Origin: Phoenix dactylifera
Lineage: Eukaryota > Streptophyta > Magnoliopsida > Arecales > Arecaceae
NCBI RefSeq assembly: GCF_009389715.1
Contig: NC_052399.1
Coordinates: 16,371,646 to 16,435,645, forward strand
Reading direction: 5' to 3'
DNA length: 64,000 bases
The notes under the pieces were generated by a model that saw only the letters and a program-made list of their open reading frames with translations, searched no databases and was not told the DNA's origin. Below are positions 47,032-64,000 of this stretch, piece by piece (the first letter of the stretch is position 1; the number at the start of each line of letters is the position of its first letter). Made by a program: the position numbers and the translations under genes.

Positions 47032-50000
47032 ATGTCGCGTGCTTTTCTCGCCCTGATCCTCGCATTGGGGGCGGCGATCACGGCCGTTCATTCTCAGGTG
47101 GACAGCTGCGGCTCGGATCTCAGCACCTTCCTCCCCGCTCCTTTCAATTCTTCCGGTCTCAACTGCAAGCCCATTTGGAATAGTTTCATCCTCAGGGTAT
47201 ATCATCATTCCGTCCTCCCCTCAATTTTTCTTCTCCTTTTTCACCGATCCATTTATTTCTGTCTGTTATTTCCAGTTATGTTTGATTTCTCGTGGTCGTT
47301 CTTTAATGACTAATGGCAGTTTAGAAGTTAGATTTGGCACGATTTTTTGACACCGGAAATCTCATGAATTATTTAGCCTACTTCAACCTAATTAGTTTTT
47401 ATAACTGGAAGATTCTTGGTGCTAGCATTTTTTGGGGAAGAAATATGGTTTATTAGTATCTTTGGCTTTGATAAGGACGGTGATTTTGTTATCATTCACT
47501 AAGAAAAGAGAGATGTTGCAAGGGGTTATTTGCTGGCCCAAAGCACGTAGGTTAACGCATTAGTCATGATCAATGTTGCCGAATTCGATGACCTGACATG
47601 GGGTGGATGAATTAAGGATAAATGTCGAGCTACATGCTACTGGAAGAACAAGGTTTTTTCCAGTTCTTTGTCGAAGGAAAAGGAATTTCCTTGATAATTT
47701 TGTTGCTAATAACTAAATGCCACTTGGTTATATGTCATGCATCCACATATCATTCACCTGTTCCTATTTCAATAGATGAAAGGATCTTTGCGATCCCTTA
47801 GTGCAATATTTCAAATTTCCACCATCACCTCCACTAGCGGAGGCAATTCCAATATGGAGAACTTACCATGTCTAGAGGTGACATAATAGGGCTACCTGAC
47901 TCTTCATGGCTGAAGTTCTATATGTGTGATTTGGAACACAAAAGGCCTCTGTGGAAATTTAATTTTCCCATCTTGTGGAGGATATGCCAGAACAACTTTG
48001 AAATCTCAGTCATGCTACCTTCCATGCTATCACTTCCAGATCACTGAATTACTTCTCTAATGGTTTGGTGAAATCAGGCCTGTTTGTTTGAATTATATTT
48101 GGAATCCATGTCATGAGTATTTTTCAGATATTACTACCAAATGACGTCATCTATTTGAACACTAAATAGTGTTATTTAACTTCCTAAGTGTTTGTTACTT
48201 CAAATCTTCTTGCGGTTCATTTCCCCATGTAACTCCCTACCTGGATCGGCTTCCATACCAGTTCCATGCTAAGCAACTTTTTGAAGTTTCACAGAAAAAA
48301 AAAAAGAAAAGAAAGAGAGAGAACCCCTTGTCTTATTTTTGAACCAGTTCCTCCACAGGAGATATCTGGGAGGGAAATTAACAGAGATGTCAGAGCATGA
48401 GGAGGATTTGGACAAACCGAACACAATGAACAAATAATCCGAAAATATTAACAACCTCAATAAGAAAAAAAAGAGAAGATTAGAGAATAAATTGGCAGTC
48501 ATGATTGAATGAGTAGTTTCTACCGCAGAGGAGAAATTTTAGAAAAAATATTGTAAATATAAATGTCACTCTTAGCTCATCAATCCAGAACAAAAATAAT
48601 ATGTTTACTAATAAAACAGCTTCTTTTAGTGGAGCATGCATGGTGAAAGTCTCTTTCATGAAAAACTGAGTGGCAAGATTTACTCTCCATTGCTACACAT
48701 AAGCATACAGTTGGCTTAGATAAACTGCTGCTGCTTTTCCAAATGTCCGTATCTTCTCTATTGTGCAGATTTTTGCACTAATGATACTAAATAGTTTACA
48801 CAGGCTTCAAATGTTATGGTTAAGGCAACTATTTTAAGTATTCGTCGCAACATAAATGTTCCTTTAGGAATCTATTCTTTTTATAATTTATATCAAAATA
48901 CCTTTCTTGTGACATTGTGATGTTACCTTTTGCAGTACTCCCAGAACCAAGAAAATGTTTCGAGCATTGTGCTCTCTGCTGCATATACTTCTGGGTGGGT
49001 TGGGATTGGATTTTCAATTGATGGAATGATGGTTGGCTCAAGTGCAATGGTGGGTTTTATCGGTAAAGGAGGCAAAGCACATATCAAGCAATACTATTTG
49101 CGTGGCCAGACTAGTTCAGAAGTCATAGTGAATGAGGGACAGTTGCTAACTACTGATGTTGCACCTGCAGTTGTTCTCTATGGGGTCAATATCTACTTAG
49201 CATTTCAACTGAAATTTTCAGCACCAGTTACTCAGCAGACACTTTTATTTGCTTTTTCATCTGAAACGCCAAACAATTACCATCTTACAGAACATGATGA
49301 TAAGACATCAGTTTCTTTTGATTTTTCAGCAGGTATGTCCCCCTTCAGTCTATCTTCCGTCACCCTTTATTACAATAATATTCCCATCTCCCTGATTCAG
49401 TTCCTTAGATGGCTGAAATGCAAGCAGTGGTTTCCCAGGCACATCATTTCTCTTTTGTTATCTCAAACAATTTACCAACATAAGAGGCGTGTTTCCCATT
49501 TAAAGCTGCACTATTAAGGCTAGATACTGGGGAAGCCCGTACTTCTCATGTCCTGCAGATTCTTCCAAATGGATTCACTGAAGTGGTCTTCCTTCTCAAT
49601 GTCTCCCTTCTTACATACTTGTTCTTTTAAGTCTTAGCGTCCGTCCTGAAATTTTTTTAGTTAAGAACAGTTGTGACATTATGAATTACCATATATTTCT
49701 TCCTGATTTCAGGCATTTTTCTATAATTAACTTATGTTGGTGGTTGATGCTTTCTTGATAGCAGAAAAAGGGGTTACTGGACTCTTAAAATCTGTAACCA
49801 ACATTAAGTCTTTTCCTGTAGGCACTTCAGCTACTTCTACCTATCCATACCAGCTGAAAAGGAATCATGGAGCATTAGCCATATTTGGCTGGGGTGTTCT
49901 GCTACCCATAGGTGCCATTATTGCAAGATATTGCAGGCAATGGGACCCACTTTGGTATTACTTTCATGTAATCATTCAGTTTGCAGGATTTATTGTCGGG

Positions 50001-51457
50001 CTTGCTGGTGTCGTGGCTGGAATTTCGCTTTATAATAGAGTGCATGCAGATGTCAAAGCACATAGGGGCCTTGGCATTTTTATCCTCGTTCTAGGTATTC
50101 TTCAGGTCAGTGATCTGATATTACTAAAATTCAAAAATTCCAAATATTTTAGCAAACTTTATATATAGAGATTACTGGGCCACTTTTAGATTTGTGATAG
50201 TAGAAAATTTTTGCATGTTCTCGTTACCTGTATGAACTTTTAAATTGAGAGGTCTATGAATCAGACCTATTAGTTCCATTATTTGTATTCCTGAAAATTT
50301 CGCACAAAAATAGCTATTTCTGGAAGGAATATCAAGCATTTTCATGTTAATTTCTAGCTAAGAATTGAATTTTGGTGGTGTTACTTATTGTATCATGGCC
50401 ACCTTCAACTATTTCTCTAAGAATTTAAGGAAACATTCTTGGTACAACATATGAATGTTGACAATAGTAATGCTTCATCAACATCATCTATGTTGGATGG
50501 CTGTAGATAGTACAAATACCTTCTATGCCGGAGTGGCAAGGAAGAAATATGTATCTCACCTGGAAGCTACGAAAAAAGAAGAGTGAAAGCGGATATTTCA
50601 ACTTACTGCCCATCTGGCTGCTTTAGCACAAAACTATGATTTGCCTGAACAGCATGTGGACTTTTGTGATGTACATCTGGTTTGTGTGGGTCCGATTATC
50701 ACTGCACTGGCTTTCTCTTTCCTCATCCGCAGACACGGTTGTTATGAAAAAAAGAAATGTATGAGCACAATTCCCTTCCATCTCCCATGCTCAAAGTGGC
50801 AGAATTGGCGAGAGCGGCTGGGAGGCGGCTGCATATTACATGAGGACCTCATCAGTTTTCACAATTCGACTGTGTTGGCAGGGCTATAACTTTAAGGGGC
50901 CAGCATTTTATTTTAGAATGTGGCATTTCATGATATGTTTTTACTCCTCATGCATCATATTTTATCAGCATGTGTTTATCAAAGTACACCTGTTTTCTTA
51001 TTATATGCCCAATGTGAGCAAGTTCATTGAATTGACTGCACTTTATGTTATATCTTACATTCTCTTTTATTATTGGCTACCGAAAGAAACTGAAGTTTAT
51101 CACATTGAGTACTTGATGTTGGAAAAAATGACTTATTTGTTATTTTAACTTGACTCATACTTTCTTTTGGTTGTCATCGCAACCAAAATTTTGCAGGTGA
51201 TTGCATTTTTCCTGCGACCTGATAAAGACTCCAAAATCCGCAAGTATTGGAATTGGTACCACCACTGGGTCGGAAGGCTGCTTCTCTTTCTCGCAGCAAT
51301 TAACATTGCTTTTGGAATTCAAGTTGGAGGTGCTGGGAATAGCTGGAAGGTGGGCTATGGAATCAATCTTTCTGTCATCTTGATAGCAGTTACTGTTCTC
51401 GAAACCATGTTGTGGACAAAATGGTCCAACAAAACTGTTGCTCCTCCAGCATTTTAA
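47032..51457 (+). CDS. Cytochrome b561 and DOMON domain-containing protein (CYBDOM)
   Basis: Four exons, 47032-47196, 48936-49332, 49822-50105 and 51197-51457, encode 368 residues. All introns have GT..AG ends (phases 0, 1, 0). A signal peptide covers about residues 1-21. A DOMON domain follows (about 45-187), with YTSGWVGIGFSIDGMMVG and the NNYHLTEHDDKTS segment; Met86/Met87/Met93 and His171/His175 are the candidate haem ligands. The cytochrome b561 module (about 199-360) has five transmembrane helices. Its candidate haem histidines are His203 (RNHGAL), His236 (YYFHVI), His268 (KAHRGLG) and His304/305 (YHHWVGR). CYBDOM proteins move electrons across the plasma membrane, probably from ascorbate to apoplastic acceptors such as ferric iron. 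The length is slightly below the common ~390-400 residues because the C-terminal tail is short. The predicted protein is intact. The exon 2/3 junction (GCAG joined to GCACTTC) was chosen because it restores the frame. Confidence 0.92.
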
Positions 51458-52503
51458 ATGCAAGCACATAAATTGATGGTTTTGTAGTTACAGAGGTGAA
51501 AAGATAGCTTTTATTGCAGATCTTAGCGTTCTTATTGATGAGATTGCTTTGTCACATATCTTTATGAAGCTGCTTCCGGATCTTGCTGTCTACATTGGTG
51601 GCCTTCTCTGTTCCTTCTTTTCCTGCCAAGAAAATGATTGAAGCTGAACTATCATTGCTGCCAATTGGGCATGTTCTGTTCTAATTCTTTGTGTAAACTC
51701 TGCATCCTATTCTCTTGGATTCTAGCTATCTCAACATACTGTTTAAGGAGCTAAAGAAGATTTATGTCTACCTTTTGACATGAAGGATTCATGTTGGGCT
51801 GCATTTACACAAGCAGTTGCATGACATCAATACTGGAAAAAGATTCAAGGGGGAACAGCCTCCTAAGGGTGTTTCTGGCCTAGTATATGTCTAATTAGTT
51901 GCTTGATTTTTGATCTTGGAGTAACTGTGTGAAAGTGAATATGAATGTTAAACAAGGTTTTCAATCTTACAAGTTTGTATAATGTTGCAGCAAGAGATAC
52001 ATTGTGATTGAATTCATATGTCAGGAATGGGAAGCTTGAGCACATGGTAGCTTGGTACAGTTTTTGATAACTTCCACTTCAAAGATACCACGAGCTATTC
52101 TCTCTTCTTTTGCAAGGGATATTAGATTAAAAAGAAATAAAAAACCTTGGTGTACCATGTTATTTATATTTTACTTTCTCATCTTTCCTATGCACAAGGA
52201 GATGTTATATCCTATTCGGCATGCTGCCAATTATAGCCGCTCGTTTCTGTGAGCTTTGTTCATCAAACACTTATATCGGTGCACCACCATAAGAATGAGC
52301 AGTTGTGATTGGTGGCGTGCAAGGTCATATGGTGCACATCATGTAGGATTTAATTTCTAGTCCACAAGGGTAAATCGTGGGAGGCTTTTCAGGTGGCACA
52401 GGAGTCCAGAACGCCTCTGTTTATAAACAAGAGACAAGCAACTTCTGGGCTGAACTACCTTTTCCTCGCCTTCGCTAAATTGGGAGGCAAAACTTGCAAC
52501 ATA
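51458..52503. other. 3' flank of the b561 gene and intergenic DNA
   Basis: T-rich 3' UTR-like sequence follows the stop, then ordinary intergenic DNA. A plus-strand frame at 52393-52581 overlaps the hairpin at 52504-52619 and is unlikely to be a gene. Confidence 0.4.
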
Positions 52504-52619
52504 GAGCCATCAGGGGTGAAATGGTTAAAGCAGTGCTCTTTTCAACAAGCGAAGGAATATGGAAATGCCTTCGCTTGCTGAAAAGAGCACTGCTCTAACC
52601 ATTTCATCCCTGGCGGCTC
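52504..52619. repeat. Near-perfect inverted repeat, miRNA-precursor-like hairpin
   Basis: A 52-nt left arm (52504-52555, starting GAGCC and ending GCGAAGG) and a 52-nt right arm (52568-52619) are separated by a 12-nt loop, AATATGGAAATG. Only five positions differ: 6, 7, 13, 25 and 42 of the left arm. In the plus-strand transcript two of these are G-U wobbles and three are A-C mismatches. There are no bulges. This matches the shape of a young plant MIR gene or a very small foldback element. I did not recognise either arm as a known mature microRNA, and no TATA box was located. Confidence 0.6.
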
Positions 52620-52860
52620 ATAAAAAGAAGACTGGGTTGGGGTATGCGAACGGATACCCGAAGTAAGTTGCGTATAAAAATTTGGCTATGACCTATGATG
52701 ATGATGATTGATCCGATAGATTGATGAACCGTGACATCTGAACAAGTTTTGCGTAGAGACACGCATCTGCGACACGATGCAAGATTCTAAAAAACAAGAA
52801 TCCTCTAAGAATATTGTGTGGGTTGAGTTTTTTATTTTGCAATATTTCCTCGACTGCCTA

Positions 52861-53290
52861 TGTAAGGACCCAAAATTTTATTGGGCCTGGGCCGATCGCT
52901 GGCCCACTTCATGTGCTCGGCACATGTGGTAGATTGGAGTCTTCCTCTTCTCCGATTTCGATTCCTCACTCCGATTCCACCTGAAGGAGTCCAAAGGAAC
53001 CAAATTCTACCATATTAAGGCCGATGTTCATCTATAAAAGGACCTTCCTCTTTCTCCTGTGGCATCAAACTTGGGAGCTCTTCCAATTGAGGTATACTCG
53101 GGGTTTCGTTGTCGATCCGGCCGGAGGAGCTCATTGGAGGCAAGGTACACTTCCTCTCTCCATTCTCCGGTCTTTGCACGCATTAGAGGATTTTCATTCG
53201 GTTCTAATAGAGGTTGTCCAATGCCTTATGATTAATGGGCATGAAATTCCCTATGCATCACCCTATTTTTCCAGAACAAATTAAATGAAA
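52861..53290 (+). mobile_element. LTR-like fragment
   Basis: It begins TGTAAGGACCCAAAATTTT and continues TTGGGCCTGGGCCGATCG, GGAGTCTTCCTCTTCTCCG and TATAAAAGGACC. These are typical of the U3 region and TATA box of Ty3/gypsy-type LTRs, and the start resembles the LTR of the element at 9533-14495 (TGTAATAGCCC). No second LTR, primer-binding site or target duplication is seen, and the 3' limit is uncertain. Confidence 0.4.
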
Positions 53291-54457
53291 GGCCACAAAT
53301 GAAATAAGCGTAGCTTTCTTTATTTCTGCTGCGCCTGACTGGTCTCCTGAGTCACCGTCAGACATGCGGATGCTTGCATATGCGGTAAAGAACAGTCACA
53401 AATTGGTCACTTGGTGAACAATTTGTCTAGAGATAAAATTTTGAAATTAAAAGAATACAGAAAATTCATGTAAGCTCATGATAACAATCTATAAAGCAGC
53501 GTACATAATTAGTCTACAAATGTGTAAAAAATTTATAGCAATTAAATATTTCCCGTTTAGTTCATGAATGGAGAAGGAGAATCATCAGGGCTAAGCCAAA
53601 GGACAAAACATAGAATAACTGAAGAATTTTATAATAATTCAAGATATATTGTTCTCGTGGATTCACTGGGCCCATGAAGCTAAGCTTGATCGAACCCTGA
53701 TGCCCCTGGTTCAAGTGTCCCATTCGGCTCATAGAATCTATCAAGCTCGGATTAGACCCCAGATCAAGGACAGAGATGTCGATGTTACGCCGCGCTTTGT
53801 CGTCGGCGTACCTTCGGATCAAAAAGATGGTCTTGGGCCAAGCTTTCATCTCCGTGCAATTGGAGTTCCATCATCAAAGGAAGGTCGCACTCGAGACCAC
53901 CTCACCTGTAGCGGAGAAATGCAGCTGATGGAAAATTGGACGGTGGCGAATTGCTGAGATCGGCGCTCCTGCGAGCGCGAGCGACGGGAACGGTTCGAGA
54001 CTAGAGTGGACAATGGGCACGGGGCCCACGGCTTGGTAGTGGGCCAAAACTAAGCCCATCAAGAAAATAATATAAACAAAAGAAGAGCGCCGCGTAGCAC
54101 AAATAGAGGTGCAAATGGGTTAGAATGGGTCGGGTCATGAATGATCCCGACTCAACCCGGTTTCTTATTCAGGTTTTAATTTTGAACCCAGACCTAATCC
54201 AATTGAAGATCGGGTCGAGTCGGGTCTTCCTCTACAATTTTTGACCTAATGTGTCATTCGGGTTGGATCAGATCTATGTATAATTCGGATCCAATTCAAA
54301 AAATTCGGATCCAGTTCGGATCACCCATCCATAGCATAAAAACTAGGGGACCCCTAGTTCGGACCTAATGTTTGATGAGCATTTGCTGGGGCTACTCTAC
54401 TAATCGAAGAGTGGACGACAATGGATCTTATTAAAATTAGCATACACGGCTGATGCT
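53291..54457. other. Intergenic DNA with an old GGGTCGGGT-type repeat
   Basis: 54105-54330 contains GGTCGGGTCATGAATGATCC, CGGGTCGAGTCGGGTC and AATTCGGATCCAATTC. These look like a fragment of a common plant repeat whose units read (C)GGGTCGG. The frame at 53649-53957 is not recognised and probably not a gene. Confidence 0.4.
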
Positions 54458-54484
54458 CCCCCCCCCCCCCCCCCCCCCCCCCCC
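54458..54484. repeat. Homopolymer run of 27 C
   Basis: Twenty-seven consecutive C residues on the plus strand. Confidence 0.9.
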
Positions 54485-55756
54485 ACTGATACCATGGTAG
54501 GTGTACATTAACCAAAAATCTAGAGCATTGTCACATCCATATGCAGAATTCTATAGAGTAGCAGCATCACTAGCTTGTGAAGGAAAAGGCTGTCTCATTA
54601 TAATGTTAGGGAATCTGAAGCATTTGGACTAATTGGAGGGCGGACTACTCGGGATCGAAATGATCAAAGCCCAGATCTTTCTTTGTTTCAAGTTGACTGC
54701 CGAGCTTACGTCGCCCCTGACGTTTACGTGCACCTTCTGTTTTACGTGGGACATCTCCTTTTTTTTTTTTTTTTTCCTTTTTATTTGCTTCTTTCATGAA
54801 AAACAAGTTATGGGTAGTTTGTCCGTGTCAAGCCATCTTTGAGAATTGTATATGATAACTTACGGAAAGATGTATGCTAACGATCTCTAGTAGCAACAGA
54901 GAATAAACTATTTTCTCGATTTTATTTTGCTTCATCTTGAATCTCACTTCCATCTCTCTCCTTGCTTGTTTCTAAGGTATTTTCTATCAGAAGTTTATCA
55001 TCCTGAGCTGGCATGCATGATGGATTCTAGTAAATACAAAAGGAACCACATATGTGTTTCTCCGTTTTATAGATGAGGTGAGATATTTAAAACCTTATAC
55101 ATTCATATGTCTAGTGTTCCAGCTATATTTATGTTTAAAAATTAAACTGCCGAAATCCTAGCATCGGCAAGTAAAATCCCAAATCTAATTACATACATGC
55201 ATGCATGCATGCATAATACTTTTCCTCATATCATTAACCTCAAAATTTGAAGAATATTAGTCAAACCCTTCAATCATGCACATATCTACAAACGCACCTC
55301 TACATCGGCATAAGATAAATGCAAGCACTGGTCATTAGATAATTTATTAATTACCTCGAAAGTCTACTGTAGCATATATCATTCGTACTGTCGGAATAAA
55401 ATTTATTCAAATATATGGGTCAATTTATAAAAGGTGCATAGTGCCACCTATTATATGGTGTAATAAAGTTCATTTTCAGTATAATTTAGAAAGATTGAGC
55501 ATACATTCTTATACTCTATATCTATATATACAATCATAGTTAGCAAATATGTTTCACCAAACTCCGAATTGTAAGTCCATGCAAGAGACCTAGCTTTACA
55601 TATTACCTTCACCAAAACTTCGAGACGCAAACAGAGTTTTATTAATGACCATGTATACTTCACCCCAGTTGAATGTATATCTTTCGAAAAGTCAAAATTT
55701 TTTTGACCTGATGCAAAGAAAAGAAAACATTACAATCTATGCTATTTGCATGCATG
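54485..55756. other. Distal upstream region of the CCT gene; no gene seen
   Basis: AT-rich DNA. A (CATG)n tract at about 55194-55213 contains overlapping CATGCATG motifs. A 17-bp T run lies at 54760-54776. Confidence 0.4.
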
Positions 55757-55829
55757 ATGCATCACCCATGTCGAACCCTAGTAACTATTTAATCCATGCT
55801 TTCTGCATGCATCACCCATGTCGAACCCT
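55757..55829 (+). repeat. Two 23-bp direct repeats with RY (CATGCA-type) motifs upstream of the CCT gene
   Basis: The same 23 bp (beginning ATGCATCACCCATG and ending GAACCCT) occurs at 55757-55779 and 55807-55829, a 50-bp period, about 250-320 bp before the probable TATA box. TGCATG/CATGCA core motifs at the left of each copy are classical B3-factor binding sites. Confidence 0.6.
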
Positions 55830-56078
55830 GCTAATATTTCAGGATCACATGTGCTCCCTACATGCTTACTGCTTAGCTAATATATTTTTTTTTGGTATTC
55901 ATATAGAGTACAGAATAGGTAATATTTCGGATCACATTGGCCACAACTCAGGTGGGGCCTACATATTGGGGCACGTAGTCGCTGCTGATGCGCTAGCTCA
56001 GGCTGTTCGGTGCTCGGGTGGCTCATCTGATATATCCGCTCCACGAAGCACGACTTGGAAGCACCCCTTGGACAAGCA

Positions 56079-56085
56079 TTTATAG
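56079..56085 (+). promoter_or_regulatory. Probable TATA box of the CCT-motif gene
   Basis: TTTATAG lies 84-90 bp before the start codon at 56169. Confidence 0.45.
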
Positions 56086-56168
56086 CTGTTGGGCTTCCCC
56101 TCAGTTTCTTTCATTATCCGAGCTCTCTCAAAATTTGTACTTGGAGAAAGCCTCAGAGAAAGAGAGAG

Positions 56169-61581
<5,413 letters not shown>

Positions 61582-64000
61582 GGAGGTAGGCCTTTGAAAG
61601 GACCGAAAAGCTTTCTCTGAGTTTTGTTTATAGAACAAATCCCTTGTTCACTTGGTCTCCTGTTGTAATAATGGCCTTTCTTGACATAAAGATGCAGTGC
61701 TGTTAAAAGTTTGAATAAAATCAATTTACAATTCTCATATCGAGCTATGGATGATGGTTTTGGGATCCTGGTGCCTATTAGGTTTACAACAACCACTCTG
61801 TTGGACGCATGAAGTCAGAACATATGCTTACATTTGAGCTAGTTTCTGCACAGATCCTTTTGAGCATAAGAGGAACCAAGTCATCCAAGGACCCGGAACT
61901 ATAAATTGTGGGAACCAAGTCATCTAAGTTCCTGTTCAAATGGAGCTGTAGCTGGAATCTATGTGCCATTTTGCTAACAAACTCTTTAAAAACCAAAGAA
62001 GAAAAATGAAGAAGACTAAGATATGCTTATTAGCCATATCTGAGTCTTTTATTTATTATCTGTAATTTTTTTTTTAAGAACTTGTATATTATTTTCAAAA
62101 AAGATATAAAAACATAAAACAGAGGCATTCCATGTCATTAAAGGAAAAAACGAAAAGGGAGAGTAAAATGATAAGTGAATTTAAGGCTTCATGCGCATCC
62201 TGTTCCAGACGACAGTATCTATAATAAAATGTGGCACTTTTTTTTCTGCGTGAATCATGATAACTTGCATGAACGAACTCGCTTTCAGCGTGAGGGTAAG
62301 GATACAACAACAGCTCGTCTTCGTAAAAGAGTTTCCAAATTCACTTGGAAGAAGATTGAATCATAATCTAGACGTGCAGCGCCTGCCAACGCTGTGTCAT
62401 TCGGCAAAACAATTTCAACCCCAAAATTCAACTCAATTAAATTTACCATGCAAGTCCTCGAAGCATCATATAATAAAAAAGCGGGCTTCTGAAGCTCTCA
62501 AGTGAACATCTGTTCTTCTTTTTTTTTTTTTAACTTCAATAGAGCATGATAACGAGCGACGCCTGGCTGAATCTTCCATTTGCTGGGCATTAGTGCCGCA
62601 ACAAATGACCGTAAAAAGTGGTTAGTCTTAATCTGAGTGCTACAAAAGCAACCTCTATTTGCACATGTTTTCTTCGTAATATGCTCCAATCATTTGGATA
62701 GGTTCCCTAAAAACAAGAAAAATATTAGTCACTGACAGCAAATTGTCATATGCTTAAGAAGATCAGATAGATCATGAGAACCAACCATCAAAATATTGGT
62801 GCTAGAAAGGAATTCTACACCCTCCTAACAACTAGCCACAAGATACTGATGTTAACAGTGCATGACGACTAATTGCTCTTAACTATTGGGTAGTACAGAT
62901 AATTAATTAGGTGTATTAAGGTGCGAGGATGGTTTCACTTAAGTTTACATTCCACCAACTTCTTTCATTGATCAGTGCAATCAGAAGGACTTGCAGGAAG
63001 AAAAGGAGACGGGGAAGTAGGAACTTGCAGGAACCCAGGCAAATCACACACTGCAGCTCTTGCAACGGAGAAGGGGATGAGGAAGAAAATGTTGGAGAAG
63101 TCTTCAATACACACCTACCTGGAATCAGAGGTTTGGTGCAGTCTGTGAATATTCATTCAAAACCTACCCATAATCCCAGAATCCAACTTGCAAAAACCTC
63201 CTAACCAAGTTCCAACAATTTCCACGTCAAACACCACAAGGAATGCAATCACATCAGGAAATTAATAAGGCACGAGAGGACCAGGAAAGTAAGAAACCAG
63301 CAGTTGTGATGCATGAATATCAAGCCGATTTTTCTGGAGGTAGCACATATAGTTACTTTCCCCTTCTAAGAAGCAATAGAATAACTTCAAGCTTTTCGCA
63401 CAAAAGAAAGCACGCAGAATCTAGGAGACCAAAACAGATAATTATTGCATTTCAATTGGCAGGGAAATTAGAATTCAGAAGATCTCAACATTTAGCATTA
63501 TTTTTGGTTCAGCAGCAAAAATTGCAGAAAGTTCCCTCAAAACAAAAAAAGAAAAGAAAGAAGACCCATGCGTCCGTCTATCCAACGAAACAGAGAAAAT
63601 GGTCAACGAATACAATCTAATAAATTTTGTCCAAAACTGTTAACTCGACTGCTGGTGCTCTCTTAGATCCCTGGATCTCGACAAAGCAACTTGAACCTGC
63701 ATAAGAAAGGAGAATAACCACCACCCATGAAACAAACTGCGGATTGAGGTTCACAGAAATAAACACAACCACGCTTCTGGCGGCATGAGGCACACGAATT
63801 GATGTTTGACCTCATGGCACTAGAAAGTTAGTTATAGATTACCAAAGTATCATTGTCAAAAAACACACATATGCAGAAAATGAAATCATTATCTAGGTAA
63901 TATATAGATACTGCTTCGATTGCTAGCTGAAGGCAGTTTACCATCCATAGTCACATGCCAGATGAAGAAGTTACGAAGGAGATGGCAATTGGGAAGCATT
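61582..64000. other. 3' flank of the CCT gene and right window end
   Basis: 3' UTR-like and intergenic DNA. 62463-62530 repeats pieces of intron 3. Near 63650-63700 and 63930-64000 the minus strand has splice-like junctions around short open stretches (TTATGCAG then VQVALSRSRDLREHQQSS and a stop), which might be the last exons of a gene entering from the right. This is weak, and I do not call it a gene. Confidence 0.35.
62463..62495 (+). repeat. 33-bp direct repeat, second copy (downstream of the CCT gene)
   Basis: Exact copy of 60981-61013, followed at once by CTCTCAAGTGAACATCTG. That corresponds to 61328 onwards (CTCTCCGGTGAATGTCTG), so about 313 bp present in the first copy are missing here. 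Confidence 0.7.

Noticed and set aside
48930..49517. Reading the b561-gene exon 2 as a single-exon gene running to the stop at 49517
   Set aside because: Past 49332 the sequence is an intron with a GTATGT donor; the family continues at 49822.

Overview
This 64-kb window is nuclear DNA of a flowering plant, most likely a commelinid monocot. The single-exon or first-exon coding sequences at 19250-19819 and 26777-28620 are very GC-rich and stand out from AT-rich surroundings. Introns are 77 bp to about 2.2 kb, and much of the intergenic DNA is transposon debris. The LTR families look palm-like to me, but that species-level guess is inference only.

Six protein genes or gene remnants can be supported. 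They are a type II phosphatidylinositol 4-kinase gamma with two ubiquitin-like domains (+, 5193-9125), an NHL/LEA-2 membrane protein (+, 19250-19819), a pectin methylesterase with pro-region (-, 26777-28620), a B3-domain gene broken by one in-frame stop (-, 41632-42585), a cytochrome b561/DOMON protein (+, 47032-51457) and a CCT-motif transcriptional regulator (+, 56169-61581). A 262-codon open frame (-, about 29613-30401) and a short coding-like stretch (-, 35733-35990) look coding but were not recognised. The genes do not form an operon or pathway; they are ordinary neighbours spaced 5-15 kb apart.

Layout. 1-3098 is a tandem array of about 2.8 copies of a 1.13-kb unit, each with the same Tourist-like MITE inside it. 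After the PI4K gene, a complete non-autonomous Ty3/gypsy-type LTR element (9533-14495, minus orientation) is flanked by an exact ATCCT target duplication, and one of its LTRs has lost about 1.9 kb. 16.1-17.5 kb holds a small hairpin-repeat array, an LTR-like fragment, a LINE tail and a (TA)n tract. 20.8-24.2 kb holds a LINE fragment and two MITEs with TTA/TAA target duplications. 30.8-35.2 kb holds a small LTR/PBS fragment, another MITE and the 3' end of a LINE. A solo LTR (41157-41610, ATAAA duplication) lies 16 bp past the stop codon of the B3 remnant. A TRIM-like element sits at about 44.95-45.4 kb. 52504-52619 is a near-perfect 52-bp-arm hairpin resembling a young microRNA precursor.

No previously undescribed multi-gene system could be demonstrated. 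The most rewarding items to check are the hairpin at 52.5 kb, the tandem array with embedded MITEs, the asymmetric LTR element, the hairpin array at 16.2 kb, and the single-stop B3 gene next to a solo LTR.
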